The translations under genes and the position numbers were made by a program. This document shows, piece by piece, positions 56,623 through 64,000 of a DNA stretch of 64,000 nt; the first letter of the stretch is position 1, and each line of letters starts with the position of its first letter. The stretch comes from Anthonomus grandis grandis. Lineage: Eukaryota > Arthropoda > Insecta > Coleoptera > Curculionidae. Below the pieces are notes generated by a model. That model was not told where the DNA came from, searched no databases, and saw nothing but the letters and a program-made list of their open reading frames with translations. The DNA is taken from the NCBI RefSeq assembly GCF_022605725.1, contig NC_065546.1:39800227-39864226 (forward strand). Direction: 5' to 3'.

Positions 56623-58663
56623 GTACACTGCACAGTGGGGTCTCGGAAACCCTACTTGTTTTTTACGTTTAAATAACTATTATTCAATGTTTTTTTATGT
56701 GTGGATTACAGAACAAAAAACATTGTTTTATCATCAATAAATGTTTATTAAAAGAAAATTCATAGAAGTACAAAAATAAAAATAAAAAATATATGTAGGC
56801 AAGTGCCTTCTCTTGCATTTTTTACAAATATGAAGCTATAACAAAAAAATATAGATAAAATATCAACAAAATGTAACTAGTCTCTCAAAAAACCTTAAAA
56901 CTAAAGAAAAACCTAAATTTGGAACGAGAAAAGTATTTTGTTTTCTTAGCCAGGCACTTCAATTTTTGTTCTGACACTCACAACATAGTTCAGCCCTATG
57001 CTCCAAACAGTATGGTTTGTGGCACATTGCATAGGCAAAGTTTGTTTTTCGATCTTTAACACGTGGGCAAAAGCAGCATCTGACCTTTTTAGGCAAATTA
57101 ACATCGAAACGTTCCCTTTGAGGTTCATCTACTCCTAATATTTCGCTTATTTTTAGACGTAACGAGGTTTGCAAATTGGTAACTTGTAAGCGTTCCTTTA
57201 GGTGCGGTTCGATTAGTGCCATTGAAAGTTCTTTTAGAAATGTTTTTCTATTGTTTTTTCTTTGTTCTTTCGATTGAGGATTTGCAAGTGAAAATAGTAC
57301 CATAGCATTTATTCCGCTAGCATCGAATATATTAAAAAACATTCTAAGAGGCCAGCGTCTGGTTTTCCGAGAAGTGGTGTAAGAGTGACACATCTGATCA
57401 AAGGTGTCTGTACCACCTTTGGTTTCATTATAGGAATGTATAAGGTTTGGTTTTCCAGTTACAGTACTAAGTGACGAATCAGGATGCAAAGTTGATAAAA
57501 GCAGTACCGTTTTATTTTCCTTCGGTGTGTATGAAACTAAGGTTTTGTTTCTGTCAAAAGCAAATAAGGATGTGCCTACATCTTTTTTCTGTATAAACTT
57601 CAAAGGTATATCTCTTCATCACTTTCATTCCGTATTTATCTGGCTTGCTTGCCATGTATATGCGGAATGGACATTTTCCTCGAAAACTCACAAGCTGTTC
57701 ATCAATGGTGCAATTCTCATAGGGCGTATAGTATGATTTGCAGTTACTTATAAAAATATCCCATATTTGTCGAATATGAGTGAACTTGTCTACCAGTTTT
57801 CTAGCATTTCTGTCCATTTTATCGCCAAATCTTAGACAAAGAGCTATAAACTGAAATCTTTGCTGGGGCATGGTTGCCCGAAATAGTCCATTGCCGTACT
57901 TTATTGACCAAAGTTCATCTAAATTACAATTTGAGACACGTAACGCACCAGCAAGATACAGTAGACCAAAGAATGCCTTCAATTCTGTCGTATTAGTTAT
58001 TTTTTTGTAACTCTGAGGCAAGCCGCTCTGACATTTCCTACGAATTTCCTGATTGGTATGCAGTACAATTATGTCCAAAATCTCCTCGGTGAATAGTAAA
58101 TTCTGAATGTGATAATTTCTTGCCTCTTTCTTTGGGCCGGGCAAATGTAAAACAATATTGTCTCGTCTTGGACGTCCTTGGCGTGCTGGCGCTTGTGTGG
58201 TCCAACAATGCTCATTTTTTCCAAATATACTGGTGACAATTCTTTGTGACGTACTAGGGCCTCCTTGTTCTTTCTCTTCATCTTCACTTTGTTCATTATC
58301 GGTGTCAGACTGTTGTTCAAGAACATCGTTTTCTTCTTCATCTGATAAGTCTCCAAAAATATCTTCAATGATCTCGGGTTGTTCATCATTTGTCCACAGA
58401 TTTTCAGCTTCAAACTCTTTTTCCGTTAACTTACCATGATTTTCTCTCTTAGAACTATCCATATTAACTGCACACTGGGGTCTGACGTACCCACAGATCC
58501 ACTAATATCGTAATTGCAAAGTAATGGATTAACGTATTCGGCGTAACGACTGGCTCTTAACGCGGTCGGCTCTCTACTAAATTTACGTGAAACGGTTGGT
58601 CAAAAAACGCACGCCTGCGCGAGTTACATTGACTCTTTTAGACTCCACTGTGCAGTTCTAGGG
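56623..58663 (-). mobile_element. piggyBac transposon, IFP2-like, internally deleted
   Basis: The right end is CCCTAGAACTGCACAGTGG (reverse complement of about 58645-58663) followed by TTAA (58664-58667). The left end has ACTGCACAGTGGGGTCT at 56627-56643 with TTAC where TTAA is expected. A third, internal copy of the motif (TTAACTGCACACTGGGGTCT) lies at 58465. It interrupts array C. Confidence 0.8.
56950..58462 (-). pseudogene. piggyBac transposase with central deletion
   Basis: The first part (58462-57554) has an acidic N-terminus, FFGLLYLAGALR and CTIDEQLVSFRGKCPFRIYM with the first catalytic Asp. It then joins out of frame, after GMKVMKRYTF, to KKDVGTSLFAFDRNK (57603 onward), so the block with the second Asp is missing. 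The rest is clean: GGTDTFDQMCHSYTT, RRWPLRMFFNIFDASGINAM and a C-terminal Cys-rich zinc domain (CCFCPRVKDRKTNFAYAMC, CLEHRAELCCEC). Close to the cabbage-looper piggyBac type and unlike the copy at 0.9 kb. Confidence 0.92.
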
Positions 58664-61256
58664 TTAAGTGACCAGGCAATAATAATTTCTTACTGTGTTG
58701 TAGATTTAAGCTGTTTAAGGGACAAAATATTAACATGACATATTAAAGACATTTTAAATCATTAATTTGATAAATGGTTTATTAGGGTAACGTCTTCTTT
58801 AACTAATTTTATATTACTGCTGTAAAACGGTTTTATAATTTATAAAGTGGCAGGAACTTTTTATTTACCGATATACCTCTAAAGTCACTGTGGATATAAA
58901 AAAAATACTAATTTTTAAACTTTTAATATTTTTTTGAATGGTTTCAAACTGACAAAAATCACGGTTGTAAAAAGCATTCCATTAATTCCAATCAGACACA
59001 ATTTTTAATGGTTTTTGGTCAATAACAACCTCTTAATTCACTACTAAGATAAATATTTTATAAATTCCAGACAGTGATGTACTTTGGCATATATTTTTTA
59101 TTGGTTTTAAACTGTTTTTAAAGGATTTTTTAGTTGAAAATCACTGCTAAAATAAATAATTTCTGTGCCAAGGAGAAACTTCCTATTTATAAGCACATAT
59201 TTTTTGCGGCCTTACTGGAATACTAAAAATCACTACTGAGATGAATAATTAATTAGTTCCAAGCCGATAAAGAAATTTTCTTTACACATATTTTGTGTTA
59301 TTCAATATAGAAAAAAATATAAGATTTAAGCTAATAAGCGAACGTTCTTTCCGAATTTTGGCTTAAAGAAGCTTAACAAGTAGGATACTGAAGAAAGAAA
59401 TCTGGATTCAGGTTAGCGATAAAATCACTGCTATGATGAATATTTATTATTAAATATTATTTAATATGTCTAAGGCAATAAGATGAAAAATAAATTATAT
59501 TTTATTACTTATAATATAAGTGACAATATATTTTTTAATAAAGCACTGCCTTAAAAAAATATCAGTTTTTAATTGATAAAAAAACCTTTCAAAAATAAAT
59601 TAAAAAATCCAATTAAAATTTCAATCTAAAATATCTTTGCCAGAACTAAGGTTCGTACAAAGATTTAAAATAACGCTTACCAGGAAATATCACATTTCTT
59701 GTTCTTTATTGCTGATTAACTATTTAAAATCACAACTGTGATAAATATTTCATCATTTATTAAGCTAATGGGCAAAAAAACACTGCAAAAAATATTGCAA
59801 GTATATAAATGCCCATTCGAGTTCATAATTAAAACATGACTTACTTATTCGTTGGTAAGGGTGAGTTTTACCTCAAATTCTAATATAGCTTTTAGTATTG
59901 TTATTAACATATTATACCTCTGGTTAATTAATTTTCAGTTGATTTTTCAAGGATTTCTTTATTTCTTTCATTTAAAATACTTAAACCTTAACATATTTTT
60001 TTAATTTCATGAATATTAATAAACAACTTGGGGTAAACAATATTTGCAAAAGCATTTCTCAACTGGGATTTGCTAATCTTTTGTACATGCTATTTATTTT
60101 AAATGTAAAACAAGAATATATCGCGCGTGTGTAAAAAACCTTGAATATATTTGAAAAAAAAAATTTTTTTTCAATAATCAGAGACTAGTAATAAAACACG
60201 CAGGTTTAAATTAATATTCAAAATATTTTTAATGTAAGCAGTATAAATAAATTAAACCACTTCTTAATATATTTATTTACGTAACAACCCAATAAGGATG
60301 TAACTATAAAAAAAATGGAAATTTCTAAAAAAGAAATTAAATAAAATTAATACTACTACTTGGGCGCAAAACGTGTAATGCTTACCAACGTTCAATTTTA
60401 TGATTTAGTTTGAATGTGTAATAAAGACGTAATATTTTGTTATTGTTTAAAGTGTATTGTGACTAACTTAAAATGCGTCAATAACCAGCAAATTTGTGTA
60501 ATGAAAACACGTGTTAAAAACTACCAAAACCAACTACATTAATTAGTGAATTCCCGTTAGGATAAAGTGCAAAGTTGTGCTTTTGTCAGAAAAATGAAAT
60601 AAAATTTTATTTCATAGTAAGTATCTTATTCAAAAAATATATGAAATCAGTTTAAAAGATATATTTTATTATATAATTATTAATTTTGTATAGGGTTTTT
60701 ATTGTATATGTATAAGTTCCAATAAGATTTTCCTGAGTAGATCAAAAAAATATACTAATATATAAAAACATTATCTGATTTATAAAAAAATAATTAAATG
60801 GTTTTCTTGCTTGTATATTTAAGTTAATAAATTTCTGCTAAATCAATATGCTAGTTTAAGTTAAGCTTTTATATCCAAAAGCTAATATAGTACCTATATG
60901 TTTTTAAAATCACGCTTACGATAAATATTTTATTAGTTTCAAGCCAATAAAGTATTTTATAATAATATTGGGTTACTAAACGTTTTAAATAATTGCTTAA
61001 ATACAAATTATATTATTTTTAAACTGACAAAGAAAATATAAATTCTAATGGTTTTATATTATCAAGGCTTTGAAATTACTATTGTGATACATTTTTTATT
61101 GGTTTATGTTAATTATAGCAAAGACGATATTTTACCAAGAATAACTAAAAAATCACTGATGAGATAAATAATGTCTGTTCCAAAAATGATTTTTTATATT
61201 CTTAAGATCACTTAACTTTATAGATCACTTAGCATAATAATTTTAGGGCTAGTATA

Positions 61257-61988
61257 CAGGGTGTTCATTTGAAAACTTTCCACCACGGATTTATCGAAAA
61301 CCACTGAAAAAAAAAACGCCGAAATACGTCAAAAGGTTTGTCAAGAGGGACAACTTTCTAACCTAAAATTACTTCACCCCCTTTCACCATCTGCCTTCCA
61401 GGGTCATCCCCTTAAAAATTTTAAATGGCAAGGGGTATCGAGTAATAGCTTGTTTGAAAGGTCTTTTGAAGTCTTTTATTTTGACGTTTGATTTTTTTAA
61501 ATCAGTCGATTCGTTTTCGAGAAAATTAGAAAAATCTTAGTTTATCTTAATTTGTTCAGATAGATAACAAAAACATGAAAATAATAGTTTTTATTTCAAT
61601 AAGTGTTCAAAATGTTGCCCGTTTTTGGCCATAAATGATATAGGCGATGTTCAAATTCCTGACGGACATTTTCAAAAACATCTTGTGGGATATCATGGCA
61701 GCTGTCGATGATGCGTTGACGAAGTTCATCCAAACTTTCAGGTTGGGGAGTAAACACAATAGATTTCAAATGACCCCATAGAAAAAAGTTTAACGGTGTT
61801 ATATCAGGAGATCTAGCAGGCCATTCTATAGGTCCCCATCACCCTATCCATTTATGTGGAAACTCGTCGTCTGAAATATATTTCTAGCAAGACGGCGCTC
61901 CTCCTCACTATGTTCTTCCCGTTCGGCAATGGCTAGACGACGAGTTTCCAGATAAATGGATAGGGTGAAGGGGGCCTATAGAATGGCC
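61257..61988 (+). mobile_element. Truncated, folded-back copy of the 6379-type mariner
   Basis: Begins CAGGGTGTTCATTTGAAAAC after TA (61255-61256) and follows the left half of the element at 6379 closely to about 61872. There the strand switches: 61873-61988 is the same transposase region in opposite orientation. It ends abruptly without a right TIR. No functional gene. Confidence 0.9.
61819..61988. repeat. 54-bp inverted repeat with 62-bp spacer
   Basis: 61819-61872 and 61935-61988 are reverse complements with three mismatches. Both come from the coding region around 6957-7010 of the intact relative; the spacer is the adjoining segment in antisense orientation. Confidence 0.92.
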
Positions 61989-62840
61989 TTATTACGTAGA
62001 CATTAATAAATTAATATTACGCCAACGAGCTTCTTTAAATTAAGATTTTGAATTCACAAGCCAAATTAATCCTTAAATGTCGTTTAAATCACTGAATTAT
62101 GATGGTTTATAATTTGCGAGTAAACAAAGTGAAGAATCATTGGCTTAGGGCTGATCAATCCTTTAAAAATCATTGAGGTGGTAAGTCTTTCATCAATTCC
62201 AAGCTTAGCTCTATATGCTAAACGTGCGATAAAATAAGGAGATAACTAGTTTCAGAAAGTAGCCACATCCGTGATTTTGGTCAGAAGTATAGCTCACTCC
62301 CACCTTCTGACAGTTGATAAGTGTAATTGTTCGCGAATCTGTAATATTAATTACAAAGATAGAATACTCGAACGTCAGAGTAGGTGATCGGAGTAAGATA
62401 CACTTCTGAACAACAGTAAATTTGCGGACGCAGTTATCGTTCAATTTTGAAAAGCTCGGAGATCAATCAGTCCTCATACTTCTAGTCTCGTTGTTAAAAG
62501 CTAAAATAAAATGTTATCCTAAAAACTCATGATAATCCTTATATGTCTCTAAGATCACAGCTAATAAATGACTGTTCCGCTATGTTGCGTAACTTACGAA
62601 ACGACGAATTAACAAAATTCAGCTTTAGGAAATCTTTAACAATCACTGTTGGGGTAAATCTTTCATCAGTTACAAGCCACTAAACCTTTTTTTTGATAAT
62701 TTTCTAAATCACTGTTATGATGAATGCTTGATTAGTTTTTAGAAAATACAGAAATTTTAATGATAACATAAATAATTTTGTCTTTGCAAGTACTCTTTTA
62801 TGGTCTTGGATCACTTAACTTTGAAAATCATTGCTAAGAT

Positions 62841-63540
62841 ATTTATTTCCAAATATCACTACTCTTTTTTTATACTTTTTTACTTTAAAAACCAAAACAG
62901 ATTTATTTACACACTTATATTACTAAGCACGATCACTTCCGACTCCTTGAAATACATATTTTTACCGTATTTATTTACTACTATTTATATCCGATTTAAA
63001 TCTAACGCCAATAATCCGAACCAAATTTCGACTGAACTGTCAACTGGCTTCACAGACCGATGCGGCTGTTTATATATTCAGCAGACCACTATCCAGAAGA
63101 TTTGCTTCGTCTCCAGAGATGTCGTGAGGTGTGGCCACATGTGTCATTCCAAAATATCGGAGAATAACTGGTATTGTCGGAGTTTCCAATATCGTTACAC
63201 TGCCCCCACCCAAGCTCATTTCGGGACGAATTCCAAAGATGGTGAATGTCAATATTGGGAGAAGGTTTACCTCTTGTAGAAATTCCAAATAATGCTTTAA
63301 TACCTCAGCGTCTTCATCGCTTCATTTATTGGAAGTCGATTAAAGTGAATAACTCGTGAATGTTGATGTTTGAAGGTTCGGCGACAAACTAGGGTCATAA
63401 ATAGCCAACCCCAGTCACAGCTGTTGAACCTCTGGTCTTTGCAATTGATATAATATGCGTGCTTCATGCAAATTTAATTAATTAATTCTGACATCTTGAA
63501 TAGAAACGTACATAAAATTATGAATCATATCTATTATATA
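62841..63540. other. Unassigned region; possible LTR-retrotransposon non-coding DNA
   Basis: A minus-strand ORF (63288-63070; TILETPTIPVILRYFGMTHV) has no known domain but the stretch is less AT-rich and lies directly downstream of a gypsy integrase remnant, so it may be its 3' region or LTR. I could not define LTR ends. Confidence 0.3.
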
Positions 63541-63544
63541 ATCA

Positions 63545-64000
63545 ATGCAGCTCACTGACGTAGTAGTCCTCCCCGGCAACATCAGTTGGTGGCGGGCAAC
63601 CAAACTTCAGATCGCATGAGAGACGGAGTTTTCTTTCCATCATTCGAGCCGGATACTCTCCTGTGCTTTCACGGATTACCGATCGATTAACCAGTAGAAC
63701 AAGTGAAGAAGTCTATCCTTGTCTGTTGGTGCCTAGAGACTACTTTGGTCAAATACCGATTAATGGGTTTATTCATTCGTTCCACCATACCATCTGACTG
63801 CAGATGAAATGAAGTAGTTCTCGTTTTCTTGATTCCAAGTCTTACAGATTGTTTAGAACAAGCTGAATTTAATATCTTGTCCTTGGTTGGAATGTAGCTC
63901 TAATGATACTCTACGACATATAATGTACGTACGCAGTACGAACCCGAAAAGACGTATTACGTACTATGGACGTACTAGTATGTGGAACGCCCACTTTCCG
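63545..64000 (-). pseudogene. Ty3/gypsy integrase C-terminal part, runs off the window
   Basis: Minus-strand pieces in several frames: LELHSNQGQDIKF (family pattern LHSDQG; second Asp of DDE is Asn here), LGIKKTRTT, LQSDGMVERMNKPINRYLTK with the catalytic Glu in MVERMN, then RLSCDLKFGCPPPTDVAGED, typical of the end of gypsy integrases. Frameshifts and an in-frame stop make it non-functional. The rest of the element would lie beyond position 64000. Confidence 0.75.

Larger units (their letters stand above)
48101..62840. repeat. Degenerate repeat array C
   Basis: About 30 diverged copies of a core resembling AAATCACTGCTGTGATAAAT, usually followed by ATTTTATTAG, are spread over the interval, e.g. 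near 48322, 48412, 48510, 52550, 52610, 53025, 56205, 56310, 56555, 58750, 59033, 59138, 59226, 59420, 59730, 60905, 61150, 62640 and 62705. Linked motifs TTTATTGATATGCCTCC and TTCCAAGCCAATAAAG recur in register. Four later insertions interrupt it (Penelope-like element, QNK-family transposon, piggyBac, mariner fragment). Confidence 0.65.

Noticed and set aside
48101..62840. CRISPR array or similar direct-repeat system
   Set aside because: Repeats are strongly diverged, spacing is uneven and the genome is eukaryotic.
62800..63279. 159-codon plus-strand ORF
   Set aside because: It mixes AT-rich array sequence with DNA that reads more plausibly on the minus strand; no domain recognised.

Overview
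The window is AT-rich eukaryotic DNA, almost certainly from an insect or other arthropod. It carries mariner, Tc1, hAT, piggyBac and BEL/Pao elements side by side, with spliceosomal introns inside two of the transposase genes. I cannot name the species. I recognise no host protein-coding gene, rRNA or canonical tRNA in the 64 kb. What can be read is layered transposable elements set in old, strongly diverged tandem-repeat arrays, as expected of intergenic, intronic or heterochromatic DNA.

Layout. 0-4.4 kb: degenerate repeat array A, split by a dead piggyBac element (484-2928, TTAA flanks) and holding a small LINE reverse transcriptase scrap. 6.2-9.6 kb: a minus-strand LINE whose RT gene is cut by a DD41D-like mariner (6379-7927, TA duplication). 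10.7-11.6 kb: RT tail and RNase H part of another LINE. 12.9 kb: Penelope-type scrap. 15.1-23.6 kb: a plus-strand LINE cut by a complete BEL/Pao LTR retrotransposon (15292-22136) with identical 368-bp LTRs, a CCCAT duplication and one intact 1766-codon polyprotein, the only intact large gene here. 25.2-27.1 kb: second DD41D-like mariner. 28.8-34.5 kb: a Tc1 relic with a LINE tail in its 5' part and a spliced hAT element in its transposase gene. 35.2-38.3 kb: a 3.2-kb DNA transposon of a little-described family (TIRs, ATTT duplication, three-exon gene, internal fold-back). 40.5-43.8 kb: array B with a 29-bp-TIR mariner (41801-42899). 45.7-47.0 kb: another decayed DD41D-like mariner with a doubled right end. 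48.1-62.8 kb: array C, interrupted by a Penelope-like element with an inverted partial copy, tRNA-like segments and a hammerhead ribozyme motif (48.6-52.2 kb), a second divergent member of the little-described family (53.3-56.1 kb), a second piggyBac (56.6-58.7 kb) and a folded-back mariner fragment (61.3-62.0 kb). 63.5-64 kb: Ty3/gypsy integrase remnant running off the window.

Order of events. Insertions into older elements give a relative chronology: the arrays are oldest, then the LINEs and Tc1, then the mariner, hAT and piggyBac insertions, with the BEL element probably youngest. The observations most worth a second look are the two relatives of the poorly described transposon family, the Penelope-like element with ribozyme and tRNA-like modules, two similarly sized fold-back structures inside transposase genes, a spacerless 40-bp palindrome, and the three fossil arrays. 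All family names come from motif recognition by eye; no search was run.
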